A stretch of DNA of 64,000 bases from Lateolabrax maculatus (GCA_031216445.1 CM062219.1:202001-266000); one strand, 5' to 3'; counted from the first letter of the stretch, positions 10,574 through 24,500 are shown. Notes: generated from the letters alone by a model not told the origin. A program made the numbers and translations.

Positions 10574-12551
10574 TCAGCCGGCCACGCGGTAGTTAGCGTG
10601 AAACTCCGGCTGGATGTCGCAGACGCGTCGCAGCAGCTCGCCCAGTACCGCCTCCCGGTTACCACGATAACTGGCCTGGATATGAGCCATCCGTTCGGCA
10701 GTGTCGCGGTCCACCTCCACAGCGCTGTTGCCATGGGAACCGAGGGCCTGCGGGGAAAATATAGGAATACATGCGAATATATAACTATATGAACTATAAC
10801 TATGAAGACATTACAGAGACATCAGGAAGAATTGGTAAGAAAATAAGATAAATACAAATTATAGAAAATGAAAATGTACACATGAAAACAAATGTAAAAA
10901 TTCAAGACACGATAAGAAAATCTGAAAAAGTAACTAAATACTGACATAATATTAAAAAGACAAGAGTAAAAGGCCGTCCACACCAAGACCTATAACTACA
11001 AAGATTATTAGTAGTAGTAGTATTAGTAGGACGCACCGCAGCCTCTTTGGTCTTGAACTCTTTCTCTCTCTGCAGTCGATACTGTTCGATCTCAGCCTGA
11101 GCTTCTTCCTTCGCCTGCTTCAGACGCCTGTTCTTCCCTGCAGAGACAAAACAGAAATTATTTATGTACATTTTTAAATATTGCGTTGGAAAAGGTCGGT
11201 GGAAACTGCAAAGTTCAGAAAAAGTCCTCAATTTCACCAAAGTTTTTTGCACTTTTTTGAAAAAGAGTTAAAGCACAAAACAGAAGCTGGAAACAGGAAT
11301 AAGACAACAGGACTGATCAGCTGGTTCTGGATGTTCCCATACTGCATTAAAACATGGCTGCTGTCCCCTCTGATGTGACTCACAACAGACATTAGCACAT
11401 GAAACTAATCAAACTAAGGTCAGATCTGATTCAATCCCCCCCACCCTGTCTGTATGACTCTTTATCACAACATATCCCATGATGCTCAGCGGCTGACTCA
11501 CAGAAACCTTCAGCAGGAACTGAACATAAAGGAAAATAGTTAATCACTGATATACGTGAATAAATGAACATATATACAAATTATATTAGCAATTCGATTA
11601 TTTCAAGGTTTAAAAAAATGTTTTGATAAAACTCGTTTGGAGGAATAAATAAAGTGAATGTGAACACGTATCACTAGCAGAAGCATTACAGTAAAGTCAG
11701 AATAAGAATTTGAAAAGAAACTGCATCAAAGTATTTTAATCTTTATCCTGATTGAAAAACCAAACCTCATTCAAATTTCTGACATTTTTTGCAAGCGTGC
11801 TTCCTGGCATCGATACACGCGTGTAGATATCATATATAATATAATACGTTTTAATGTTCAATAATTCAAGCTGACACTCTTTAATTCGGCACATATTGAA
11901 TTCATAAAGCGTCTGTTTATCACGGTTAAACATCCACATTTAGGATCGACTTCTGAAGACACGGAGCTCCGGACTCTGAAGAGAACCGGCGGCCGGTCTG
12001 AAGACGCGGAGCTCCGGACCCTGAGGAGAACCGGCGGCCGGTCTGAAGACGCGGAGCTCCGGACTCTGAGGAGAACCGGCGGCCGGTCTGAAGACACGGA
12101 GCTCCGGACTCTGAGGAGAACCGGCGGCCGGTCTGAAGACGCGGAGCTCCGGACCCTGAGGAGAACCGGCGGCCGGTCTGAAGACGCGGAGCTCCGGACC
12201 CTGAGGAGAACCGGCGGCCGGTCTGAAGACGCGGAGCTCCGGACCGAGGAGAACAGCAAGGAATCTCTAAACTCACTCATTTCCCCGTTCAGTTCGGTGA
12301 CAGCTGCACCAGGTTCTACTGGTTCTACTGGTTCTACTGGTTCTCCTGCATGTTGCGCTCATTATTCACGGACTCACCGGTTTTCACCGGTTTTCACCGT
12401 TAACAGCGGATTTAATCTGCGAACAGGCCCCGGGCCGCGGCGGGCCCGCGGGCCGCCGGTCCTACTCACGTTTGCGGGCTTCGGCCACCTTCTCTGCCGC
12501 TCTCTTCTCGGCCTGCAGCAGCTGCTGGATACCCTGCGACTGACTCGCCAT
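10574..12551 (-). CDS. atp6v1g1: V-type proton ATPase subunit G1
   Basis: Subunit G of the V1 sector forms the peripheral stalk with subunit E and couples ATP hydrolysis to proton pumping in lysosomes, endosomes and the Golgi. Three exons on the minus strand, 12551-12470, 11137-11037 and 10747-10574, join to 118 residues, the usual family length. The sequence starts MASQSQGIQQLLQAEKRAAE, continues through the basic KNRRLKQAKEEAQAEIEQYR coiled coil and ends in NYRVAG. All junctions are GT/AG and in phase. The start ATG is the family start. The promoter carries an E-box at 12683-12688, and intron 1 contains a 45-bp minisatellite. Assignment to G1 rather than another G isoform rests on the near-identical N-terminal half. 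Confidence 0.96.
11957..12253. repeat. 45-bp GC-rich minisatellite
   Basis: Nearly seven tandem copies of a 45-bp unit containing GGAGCTCCGGAC, GAGGAGAACCGGCGGCCGG and TCTGAAGAC, in atp6v1g1 intron 1. The unit length is a multiple of three, so frames stay open, but there is no gene. Confidence 0.95.
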
Positions 12552-12681
12552 GTTGGACCAGAGAACCGGAGGAAGAACCGGAGGAAGAACCGGAGGAATT
12601 CACCAAAATGAAGGTCGACGGCGGATTTGTCTTTTTCCTGTTGGCGGCAGTCAGCTGATGTCACGTCACGATGCGGACCGC

Positions 12682-12690
12682 TCACGTGAC
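12682..12690. promoter_or_regulatory. CLEAR-like E-box (TCACGTGAC)
   Basis: TCACGTGAC matches nine of the ten bases of the TFEB/CLEAR consensus GTCACGTGAC. It lies about 130 bases upstream of the atp6v1g1 ATG. Lysosomal V-ATPase genes are known TFEB targets, so the position makes sense. Confidence 0.55.
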
Positions 12691-12940
12691 TTTGTCACGA
12701 GGGGGGAATACGCCTTTTTCTTCTTGTGGAATAAACTTTATTTATAAAGACAGAAAATAAACTCAGAAAAGAACAATATTCAGTATAAAGCCAAGCCCCT
12801 AAATCCAGTCCCAGGTGCACGTGTTTAACCAGCCAGGACACTTTCTGTTCACACTGTAGTCTTCATCTTTCTGCAGGTAGAATTTGTCTTTATTATTCCT
12901 ACAGAAGTGCATTGAATTCACCAGACAAAAAACTATTAAT

Positions 12941-13087
12941 CATGACGTCAGGTCTCCTCGCTGTGACGTCAGGTCTCCTCGCTGTGACGTCAGGTCTCCT
13001 CGTTGTGACGTCAGGTCTCCTCGTTGTGACGTCAGGTCTCCTCGCTGTGACGTCAGGTCTCCTCGCTGTGACGTCAGGTCTCCTCGT
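12941..13087. promoter_or_regulatory. Seven-copy 21-bp array of perfect CRE palindromes
   Basis: TGACGTCA occurs at 12943, 12964, 12985, 13006, 13027, 13048 and 13069, at exactly 21-bp spacing. Each copy is followed by GGTCTCCTCG and a C/T-variable tail. It lies about 400 bases upstream of atp6v1g1, between that gene and the divergent mannosidase gene. A minisatellite origin is obvious; regulatory function is inference. Confidence 0.8.
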
Positions 13088-15162
13088 CCCTTCAGGTAAA
13101 GTACCGTCCTGCTCCGTCCCTAACGCTGATAAATAACATGATCAATGAAGGCATGAAGATCATAGAAATGATGTTCCATTGTCCAATAATTAATCACACC
13201 ATGACCACACTGCTAAATCCTTAATTTCTACCTGACCACAAAAGATCCAAAGCCAGACCCATCTGCCGAGGGGTTCTGGTTCTTGTCCTGAGGGGTCAGC
13301 AGTTACGTTAGTAGGTAAATAGCTCCTCCATGAAACTGCTCACAAGGTCAGCAGGTCATCCTGAGTAACCGGGTCTGGATTTCTGGAAAGAGGCGTCACT
13401 GTTTAGTCTTTCAAATGTATTTTTAGGTGTTTTGAGCAGAACGAGCCGAGTGCCTCTATTATACAGAGAGAACAACTCACACCACAACATATACGTAGAT
13501 AAACAGAACTACAGGCCAGAGGACAAATATGAACTGTTCCTTGAAGTTATAACAAGACATTTAAAGAGGATGTAAGAGAAACATAAAGTTCCTTAAAGGA
13601 CAAAAAAACTGGATTTCAAAAGACAAAGATAAAAAAAAGATAAAACAGCAGAATACAAATGACAGATAAGATGAAATAATCCCACATTTAATTTATAAAG
13701 GGGAAACAGGAAGGTCCAGCAGCTCAGCCTGTTTGTCTTGTAACTCCAAGTGAAAACTTGATAGTTCACTTCATTGACGCATGCGCAGACCGGAAACTGC
13801 TGCTGAGCCATGACCGGAAGTGACGTGTCTGCAGCGCTGAGTCAGCTGAACCAAACCGGAAGCATAACAAACAGCAGGGAGCATGCGCAGCAGCGGACGG
13901 AGCTGGCGCTGCGGAGGGACCGACAAACTTAACTTGACTTTAATAAAAAGATCAAAGTTTTTCTGTTTCGTGTCGGCGGGAAACTGAAGACCCGCAGCTA
14001 CGTCACCGAGCAGGTGAAGCACAGCACGAGACGCACCGGAGCGCGAGACGCTGCTGACGGGCCAACGCGGAAGTTGAGGTTTGAATTTAACTTTAAAATC
14101 TGAAGTTTTATTAATTTTATCTCCACAGCCGTTTGACCTGCGGTAACGTTTGTTACTTCACTGTGCAGAGGAGATTATTTTAAATAATTTGTATTACTTT
14201 CGTTTTTATTTAAAAGTATTTTCATGTCCGAGTTCTGGAGCTTCATATTTTTTAAATGATTATTCAGTGTTTTAGGAGCTTTTGTTTCCCACATTCAGCG
14301 TCAGAACTGTCATCGTGTTCACCTGTACAATAAAGTACTGAAGTTCAGTGATGAAATTCAGATTTTACTTGAAAAAATCAACTAAACACGTCAGTTTAAC
14401 AAACTTTTCATTTTTTAAATGAGTGTTTTATGTCTTTTCTCTGTTTGATGTCCAGTTAAACAACAGAAGAAAGTGAAGTTAAAGGGTCGATGAACAGCAA
14501 ACCCCCTGTCAGCAGCATCACTGCATATATGCATATATGCATATATGTATGTGTATATACATATATATGTATATACATATCTTCCAGTAGAGTCTGTTTA
14601 TTTTATTTCCATCGTTTAAATCAGTTCCAGTGTTTTTTCTCTGATATAAAATGTTCAACAGAACAAAGGAGGTAAAGTTTGATTCCTGCAGAAACATTTC
14701 TAAATAAAATATTATGTGTAAGTTAAATTCAGACAGAGCAAACGTTGGAGAGATAACAGCCGTAAAGCTGCCACAGTTACATGATCATTATTTAGTGTCG
14801 GGGTCAAACAGGTGAAGAAGAAGAAGAAGAGGAGGAGGATTTGTTTGTTGGTTCACCTGTGGAGGTAAATTAAGACAAAGCAGTAGAATAAGATGAACAT
14901 CACCGTCGGGCTGCAGCTCATGATTCTTTCATTATTTAATAAGCTGCTAATTGATTGTTTGTTAAGTCTAAACAATAGTGACAATGATATGTAATCATAT
15001 GTAACATTTATATAGAATATAAATTACTATAAGCAGATAGTAGTCCTGACTTTAACTCTGGTCCTACAGTTCCCATAATGCACCTGGATGTGTGTTTCAG
15101 TGGAGCCTCTTTGCTTCGTTAAATGTTTTTAATGTTTCTACATTTGCTCTTCGTCGTTAGTG
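13088..15162. other. Divergent spacer with the mannosidase promoter region
   Basis: No gene recognised. A CpG-rich stretch at about 13785-14060 carries CCGGAAGTGACGTG (13814-13827), an ETS/CRE composite, and is the likely man2a1 promoter and first non-coding exon. At 14523-14580 there is a short ATGCAT/ATGTAT repeat. Confidence 0.5.
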
Positions 15163-17152
15163 ATGAAGAGGAGTCGGCTGCTCGCCGTGCTGGTGGGCGG
15201 AGTCTTCTGCGTGGCGGTGATGTCACTGTACCGCATGCTGGAGCTGATGCAGGGGGCGGAGCTTCAGCAGCACGGGGAGACACCTGCTGGACAGGTGGAC
15301 GATGTGAGTCACGATGATGTCATCACTGAATACAATCAGTGGAATTTCAAAATAAAGTGTCATTTTAACACGAACATGTAGAGAAAATGTGTCTGAGGTT
15401 TTTAACATTTTTCAGTTAAAGATTTTGTATTTTTAAATCATTTATAATGTTTGTCTGCAGGATTTGTCCCGCCTCCAGCAGAAGATTGACAGGTTGGAGC
15501 GTCTGCTTAGCGACAATAACCGTCTGGTTGCTACGCTGCGCGACTCGCTGCTCCGCCGCAAAGCATCAGGGGAAACGGGAGGGGGAGGGGCCAATGTGAG
15601 CTCAGACTCCGCCCACAGCCGGGCCGACACGCTGCCTGGCTGCCGATTGGCCGAAGAGATGAAGGACGGAACGGACGGAGTGCAGGTTAGCTTAGCATGA
15701 TGCTAACAGCTGTTAGGTGTTTTCAGTAGTCTGTTTAGAAACACGACGTGAAGTAAAAGTTACACATTTGAACTACGATCGAATCTGTAACACTTTATTT
15801 ACAGGTATTATCTGTCATATCAGGTATTTCTATATTTTATATACAACGATCTTCTAGTTTTTATTCAGTTGGTGAAGAAATAAGAGAAAATGTGCAGCAA
15901 AGTGTAAAAGTGTTTCCGTGGTAACGTGAAGAACACGAACAATCGTTCAGCTGTCTGTGTTTGTCATCCGGTTTTCAGCTGCTGGATGTTTACGACCTCC
16001 TGCCGTTCGATAATCCCGACGGCGGCGCCTGGAAACAAGGTTTTGAGATCCGTTACCAAGGCAACGAGTGGGACGAGCAGCCGCTGGAACTTTTCCTGGT
16101 TCCACATTCACACAATGACCCCGGTGAGACGGAGAGAGAGGCGAGGCTTCGAGATTAAACAACCAGTGATTTAAACAAAGTGTCACATCTGTGTGTGTGT
16201 GTGTTTCAGGCTGGTTGAAGACGTTTGACAGTTATTATGAGGACCAGACGAAACACATCCTCGACAACATGCTGATCAAACTGACTGAAGACAGCAGGTA
16301 CCCTCATCTTTATCTTCATCTGCATCTTGTTTTTATTCTACTGAACTTAAAGTTCAGACTCAATGTCATGAAGAAACATGAAACATCAGCAGCTTGAAAT
16401 AGTGAATATAAAGAAAGTGCATTTAACTTCCTGGACGTCCTTCGACGTCTCGTCGTTTTCTTTTCTTCTGCTGATCAGTGAATCAGGTTAAATATTGATT
16501 TTCTGTTCATCAGGAGGAAAATGATTTGGGCAGAAATCAGTTATTTCTCTAAATGGTGGAACGACATCGATGAGCAGAAGAGAGAGATGGTCAAACGGTA
16601 GCTAAAATAAAATAAAATCTCTTAATAAATAAAATAAAGGAAGTTTCTCATGTTGTGTTTTAATATTCATTTAATATACTTTAATATTTACTTATTTCAT
16701 CATATATTTATTCATTTGTTCATTTTAAAGCCATGTTTTCTTTTGTTCTTTGTTGCACTGTGATTGGTCAGTCTGGTGAGGGCGGGGCAGCTGGAGCTGG
16801 TGACGGGCGGCTGGGTGATGGCTGACGAAGCCAACTCTCATTACTTCGCTCTGTTGGATCAGCTGATCGAGGGACACCAGTGGATACAGCAACACCTGGG
16901 TTCATGTCACCTCCATGACGCTTCAGTTCCTTTCACCGTGAGCCACGTCGTCGCTTTAAACTTGATTCTTCTGTTCAGGTGTGAAGCCGAGCAGCGGTTG
17001 GGCGGTGGATCCGTTTGGCCACTCCCCCACTATGACGTACCTGCTGAAAGGGGCGGGGCTTAGCAACATGGTCATCCAGCGCGTTCACTACGCCGTCAAG
17101 AAGCACTTCGCCCAGAAACAGACACTCGAGTTTTTATGGCGACAGAGCTGGG

Positions 17153-17192
<40 letters not shown>

Positions 17193-18512
17193 TTATATAT
17201 ATATATGCAAACGATATTGAATTAATTGAAAATAACAATTCATAGAAAAAAAGATTTTGCTGTTAAAATTTCGCAGATATTACTGAGATAAAATTATTAA
17301 AGTTTGGGTAAAATGCGGAAAACATTGTTTCTCTAACTCCGCCTACTTCCTGTGTGTCAGACTCCTCCCCCCGCAGTGACATCACCTGTCACATGATGCC
17401 TTTCTACAGCTACGACGTACCGCACACGTGCGGTCCGAACCCGGCGGTCTGTTGTGAGTTCGATTTCCACCGCCTTCCGGGGGGTCGGGTCTTCTGTCCG
17501 TGGAGGAAACCGCCACAGCCAATCACAGAGCAGAACGTCCAGGAGAGGTAAGCAGGGGGCGGGGCCAAGGATTAGAATAATTAATATCCTTATTTTAAGC
17601 ATTTTGATATTAATAAAAATAACTACAACTGTTCCACAAAGTGTAAAGTTTATCCTTAAAACTACAGATTTTTGAACGGAGTTCTGTGACATTTTTTGTA
17701 CTTTTTGATTACTTTGATTTGTTTCGTAGAGTTTTTTGACTTTTTCTTTTTAATTCCGTGACTTTGACTCTTTAAGCCAATAGCCCAAATGACAAGTTGG
17801 ATAATGGATAAACGTATTTCAGCTTTATTCTGGCAGGTTAGAAACCAGCTTCCTGTTTCAGGTGTCCTGTGATCTGAGTGATCACTGGGGTTGTTCAGGT
17901 GAGTGTACCTGTGTGCAGTGAATGTGATCACCACGGTGATGTCCCTGTGTGTCTCCTCAGAGCTCTCCTCCTGTTGGATCAGTACCGGCAGAAGTCTCGA
18001 CTCTTTCGCTCTCCGGTACTTCTCGTTCCGCTTGGTGACGACTTTCGCTTCGTGGAGTCGAGCGAGTGGGACGCTCAGTTCAGTAACTACCAGAAACTCT
18101 TTGACTACTTCGAGCAACACCCGGAGCTCCACATCAAGGTGAACACCTGACACCTGCGAGGGGGCGGGGCATAACCACTGTGGTAACAAGGTGGGGGGAG
18201 GATACTGATCTGTCAGACGTCACACTGAGGTTAATAACCTGACGTTTCTTCATCTGTAGTCAAAGTTAGAACATCTCAATAAAAAGAGCCTTGCACACAA
18301 TAATTAATGAGCCACACAAGACGAAGGATCTTTTTAACACGAGAAGAGAAACTACAGTGAAAACAAGACTGTGTTTAATACTTAGTGATCGACCAGGTCT
18401 GACCTCGACAGGGATCAAACCAACGTCCTCAAACTGTCTGTTGGCATGATTCAATCTGAAGAGGGTCGCGTGAGTCAGGGAGGAGGAGGAAGAGGAAGAG
18501 GAAGAGGAAGAG

Positions 18513-18547
<35 letters not shown>

Positions 18548-21500
18548 GGAGGAGGAGGAGGAGGAGGAGGAGGAGGAGGAGGTTTTGACTCACTGCTCAA
18601 AGCACTTCATGATGGAGGAGGTGAGCTGGACGGGAGTCGTCCAGGCAGAGGGTTGGTCTGTTAGGGGACTGGGATAATGGGGCTCTTCTTAAAACATGTG
18701 GGGACAGCAGATGGGAGGCTTAAGATCCGCCAGCTGATCTGCACACAGCTTGACCCCCCGACCACGGACGCCATCAGGTCCAGGTGGATTTGGGAATGTC
18801 CGAACAGTAATCCTCTGTACGACGTCATCGCTACATTTGTCAATGCAGCCGATGGCAGGGAATGTGTTGATGTTGTTGACGTAGGCCGAGTCTGATTGGT
18901 CGGAGATCTTAATGGTCCGCGACACCGGCTGGACTTGTTTGAGTCTCTGCCTATAGGCAGGCAGCAGCAGAACTGAGATGGGATCTGATTTGCTGAAGGG
19001 GCAGGGGGAGGGTTTCATATCGAACGCGTTTCCACCGCGCGGAGGACGGCTGGTGGGCTGGTGAGGTCTCGTCCTGTCTGTGACTCCGTACAACTCGTCC
19101 AGGGATTGGCTGAGAGAACGGCCACGTTTACTCCAGGAGATAATAAGGACGACATCCGATCATAAGGTGCTCCGTGTCCCTCGGGAACAAAGAACGTGCC
19201 TCCTTCATACACGTTTACAGTGTTAGTCAACTGATCACATGTGAGACTGACTTCAAGAAAACTTGAGAAAATATCATTTAATTCACGCTGCCGCTCAAAG
19301 GCTGCTGGCAGCTTTCAGGTGGAAGGTTTTCTTACACGTTACTGAGAGCACGAGTTGACGTCGTTATTCAGTCGAGCATCAACTGGATCGTGGTAGGAAA
19401 CAATCTGATCTCATTCTGCTGCGAAAAAGACTAAGAAAAAGATCAGAAAAAGAAAGTTGAGGAGGAGCTCGAGAAACGCAACAGTCTTCCCTTCCAGATA
19501 TATTATATATAACATATTATATATAATACAATACAGAAGATATGACACATCATTTAAATGTGTTAATAGAGCATCAAGCATCTGCAGTTAAAACAACAAG
19601 CTATTGACAGCTGGTGTCTTTACTTGTGCACTTGTGTACTTTTGTTCTTCTTCATCACAACCTGAAGAAGTACGTTTTCTTCTTCTGCTGTCTGTTTTCA
19701 GGCTCGTTTCGGGACTCTCTCAGATTACTTTCAGGCTCTTCATCGGCGTCTGAACGCAGCAGAAGCGACTCTGCCGACACTTCGCGGCGACTTCTTCACG
19801 TACGCCGACCGTGACGATCATTACTGGAGCGGATACTTCACCTCCAGACCGTTTTACAAACGCCTCGACAGAACGCTGGAGGCCACGCTAAGGTACGTTA
19901 TCTCATTTATTTACTGGATCATGACGTATAAAACCCACCAAACTGAACCACCCAGTTTCATCCAAAATGATGCAGACTTTAGTCTTTAAACTGTATCAAA
20001 GTTTATCATTACTATTATAATTTTTCTTTTGATGTCTAAAGATTGATAAGATATTTTTATATCATTTTTATTCCTTAATCATTTGTATTTTTTTTAATTA
20101 TTTCATCATAACCTCTTTATTTCGAAATGCATGTCACCAAATGTTTTTTATTTTATTTGAGTGTATTTATTTTCATTTTGTAACATAATTGTCTATACTG
20201 GCATTTTAAATCGTTTTTTTCTCGCCCTGACAGAGCGACAGAAATCCTCTTCAGCCTGACGTTGGCTGAAATGCGTCGTTTCCGTGGAAACGGTCTTCTG
20301 GTTGCAGATTTTCCAGCCCGCGAACACTTTCAGCGTCTGACGGCGGGGAGGCGGAGCCTCGGGCTGTTCCAGCACCACGATGCCGTCACCGGCACCGCCC
20401 GCGACCCCGTGGTGGTGGACTACGGCACCAGGTGGCTACTTCCTGTTAGCACTTCAGCGTGTTTGCATGTCAGCGCAGTCAGAAGCTATTAAAAAACACA
20501 TTTCATGTGAGCATGTGGAAGGTTATAAAGTCGGGAAGCAGGTTTTTGATGTTTAAAGAACATATTTAAAGTTGCTTTGAAATGTTTGCAGTTTGTGAAC
20601 GTTAGCGTGTAAAGTTAGCAGGTTGGGGAACTAAAAAGATGAAAAAATAAGAATAATTTGACACACCGGGTCCGACTCTACCAACTCATTTATGTAATTC
20701 GACCTAAAGGTGTGTTAATAATAGATGTGAGCAGTTGAAAACTAGCAGGTGTTAATAAATTCTAATGTTAGTTATAAGTTTGTCCTTTTTATAAACATTT
20801 ATATTTTATTGTAAAGTTGTTAAAGATATTTTCAGTTGTTCCTTTGAGATCATTTGTTCCCTCAGAGTCTCTTTATTATTTTTCTGATTTAAAATAAATT
20901 GATCCTTCATTAAATTTGCAGATAACAAATCAGCGTTAGCATCGCAGCTCCTGGAACTGTTTAGCGTTAGTGTGTTTTTGTCTCATTTGTCCCTCCACGC
21001 TTTCTGTCCAAGGACGGCGTCGCCACCGGCAACGCTCACAGGTACCGCCTCCCTTAGCATTAGCTTCCCATCAAACCCATTCATTTAGCATTAGCATCTA
21101 ACTTCCCATCATTCCCGTTCAATAAACATTAACGTGTTTTACAGCCTAGTCATTGTTTATTTGTGTATTGTTTAAGTAAAGTAAGATTCGTATTTTAAAT
21201 AAAGTTTTGATTATGAAACTAAGTATTTTAGACTTTTTACTCATGTTAAATCAACACTTTCTACGTGCAGAGAAAACCTTATAAAGCAGACCTTAAATGC
21301 TCATAAATCAATTAATAAGTCAATCAATGACAATAAAATGAATGAACAAATAAAGAAAATCAAAACACTTTTATAATTAAAACCGAAAGAAATATGAAAA
21401 CTCAAAGTAGAAACAAGATAACAGATTTAACTAAAATACGTTTTATTTTACAGATTGTTTCACTCGATCCTGAACTTGCGCCAGGTGCTGCAGAGCTCCG

Positions 21501-24500
21501 CCCACTGGCTGCTCCTATTGGACAAGAGCCAGTACCACCACGACCAATCAAAACCCTTCCTGCAAATGGTGACCTTTGACCCCATCACCTCTTTGTCCTG
21601 TGCAGGAATATTTTTTAACATACAGTGTATATATAATGGATCATAACTCGATACGTATTTCAGGTTTGAATGACGCAGACGTAAAGACACGATTCAACGA
21701 CAAAATAATGATACTAATGTCTGACATTCATGTTCAACATAACATGCAGGTATATTTTTAGTAGTTTATTTTAGTTTGGTTTGTAATGCGCCCCCTACGG
21801 GACATGTTTGGTGCTGCACTTCACCATCACGCCTCAGCGTCACTTCTGTCCATCACAGGTTCAGACGTTATAGACGAGATCTTTCACATTGTATTAGATC
21901 TGACTCAGAGTTTAACTGTGACAGGTTCTGGGGTAAGAATACGAAAATACTTTAAACTTCAGTTTTATATTTACGGCAACACGAATATTGGGATTATAAA
22001 GTTTACAATGTAAAAATGGATTTATATAGATTTAATAGATGATCCCTCAGAGGTTGATGTTATGATTTATTTTTCAGGATGATGCGATCTCAGCGCAGGA
22101 CGCTCTGCCTCAGAAGACGCCGCTCACGCTCAGTGATGAGCCCAGGTGAAGGGGGCGGGGTTTACAGAGGAAGAGGCGGAGTCAATTTTGTATTTTTAAT
22201 TTTGTTCATCAGGACTCTGAGTCCTTCAGTTCTCAGTAACTTATAACTAGTTTCTAACTAGTGAATCAGCTCATTAAAACTGAAGAAGCGTCTCAGCCAG
22301 TAAAGACTGTAGTCTGTTGCTAGGAAACATCTGTAGGACCATCCAATCAGGAGCTATCAGCTCTGTAAACAGGAAGTCACTGCAGCGTCACAAGCTTGCA
22401 TAACGTCCAAACACTAAAAGATAACTCTGTAAATGTTTTTTATATATGTAGTTTATAATAAGAAGCAAACATCTTATTTTAGTGAAATGTGATATAAAGA
22501 GAATTGGCGTCATTTAACATCATTTATCAGTTTCCAGTCAGAGTAATTTTGTTTATTGATGAGCTTTTTAAATGTAATTTAGCTTTTAGCCTGTCAGCGG
22601 CTTTGAGGATATTAATGTAATGATGTTATTACAGTTCATCCCCTCGGGATGAACTGTAATAACTCTACTGATCCTCTGACTCGTCATCATCAGGTTCTTT
22701 GGTTTTTGTTACATTGATTTGATATTGATTTTTGATCATTTTTGTTTCAGGTCATTGATCATCTTTAACCCGACAGAGCAGACCCGTACGTCTGTCATCA
22801 GCGTCGTCATCGACTCTCCGGACGTTCGTGTTGTTGATGCAGAAACAGGTCGACCAATGGCTGCACAGATCTCTGCGGTGTGGGTGGAGCCGAGCCGGGC
22901 GTCCACAGACGCCTTCCAGGTGAAAAACAGTTCACTTAATAATCAAAATAATAATAAATAATTTGTTTTTCATTTTCTTCTAGTTGTGTTTTTATTCATT
23001 CACATGATGTGTGTGTGTGCACTTATTATTAATATTATTAATAATAATCACATGGCTACATTTAGTCTTCTTCCTGGTTAATGAAAGCCCCTCCCCTGAA
23101 CACGGATTGTCCAATCACAGCTGAGCATCAGTACCTAGTCACAGCAGGTGTGTTTGTGTTCAGGTGGTGGACATTTTAAACTTTGTCGAATATATTTTCC
23201 TGCAGCTCGACTTCGTGGCTGAACTTCCTCCTCTGTCACTCGTCGTGTATCATGTGACCAAAGACTCAGTTGGCCCCGCCCACCGAGCTCAGTACACCTT
23301 TCATCGCCGCGGCAACCCGCCGGCCATCCAGACAAAACACTTCCAGGTGTCTCGTCCACAAGGACCTGAGGCTGACGCCCCTGTGTTGCTTAGCAACAAG
23401 CACATCCAAATATGGAGCTCGCCGGAGACCGGCCTGCTGGAGGTCAGACTTTTCAAATTAAAAGTCTGTTCAGAGAGTGTATTTGTTTCATTAACTGAAT
23501 AAAATTAATACAACAAAAATGTGAAAAATATACAACAAATCAGTTACTTAATTAGAAGTAAGAAACAATAAACACCAATATATTCAGTGGACAGTTGTAT
23601 TAATTAATCAAAATAAATGTATATTCCACACAAAAATACAGTTATTTTAAAAACAATATAATTATTATTGTACAAATTAGTTTTGCTGTATAACATTAAA
23701 AACAAAAAGTTATGAATTCATATCAGATCAATAATGAAATGTTCATATGTTGTTATTATTAATTATATAATTATTATTATAAATCCAAGTTATTATTCAA
23801 ATATTTCATGAATGAAGTTTGACATTAACTTTTATTTATTCTTACTAAGAAAGTTTCTTAAATTATTTCTTTTATTTTTAAATGTAGAAGCTCCGTCTGC
23901 AGTCTGGTCTGGTCCGGCAGGTCCAGGTCCAGTTTCTGTGGTACGGGACAAGGACCGGAGCGAACCGGGACAAGAGCGGAGCCTACCTGTTCCTACCTGG
24001 GGACGAGGGGGCCCAGGTAAAACCAGAACTACATCCGGGACCACCATCCAGTCTGAACCAGATAAGTCAGACCAGGACCAGGACCCTGTCTTATCCTCTG
24101 AATGTGTCTTGCCCCCCCCCTGCAGCTCTACTCGCCCTCAGAGCCCCCCCTGGTTCGGGTCTCCAGAGGTCTGGTCTTCTCTGACATCACTTCCTGTTTT
24201 AGACACTTTACACACACAGTCCGACTCTACCACCTGGAAGGTAAGAGGCCAGATCCAAAGGCCGCCTGCGGGCCCCGGGTTCGGCCTGCCGGTGCCTGCG
24301 GGCCCCGGGTTCGGCCAGCCGGTGCCTGCGGGCCCCGGGTTCGGCCAGCCGGTGCCTGCGGGCCCCGGGTTCGGCCTGCAGGTGCCTGCGGGCCTCGGGT
24401 TCGGCCAGCCGGTGCCTGCGGGCCTCGGGTTCGGCTTGCAGGTGCCTGCGGGCCTCGGGTTCGGCCTGCAGGTGCCTGCGGGCCTCGGGTTCGGCCTGCA

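Noticed and set aside
11858..12280. RSSASSDRPPVLL repeat open frame
   Set aside because: It is the 45-bp minisatellite in atp6v1g1 intron 1.
12941..13087. CRISPR-like appearance of the 21-bp array
   Set aside because: There are no unique spacers and the genome is eukaryotic; it is a simple tandem array.
21013..21041. Small exon-like segment (AAG|GACGGCGTC ... CACAG|GTACC) in mannosidase intron 11
   Set aside because: Its 29 bases would break the frame, and exon 11 joins exon 12 exactly as in the family (YGTR then LFHS).
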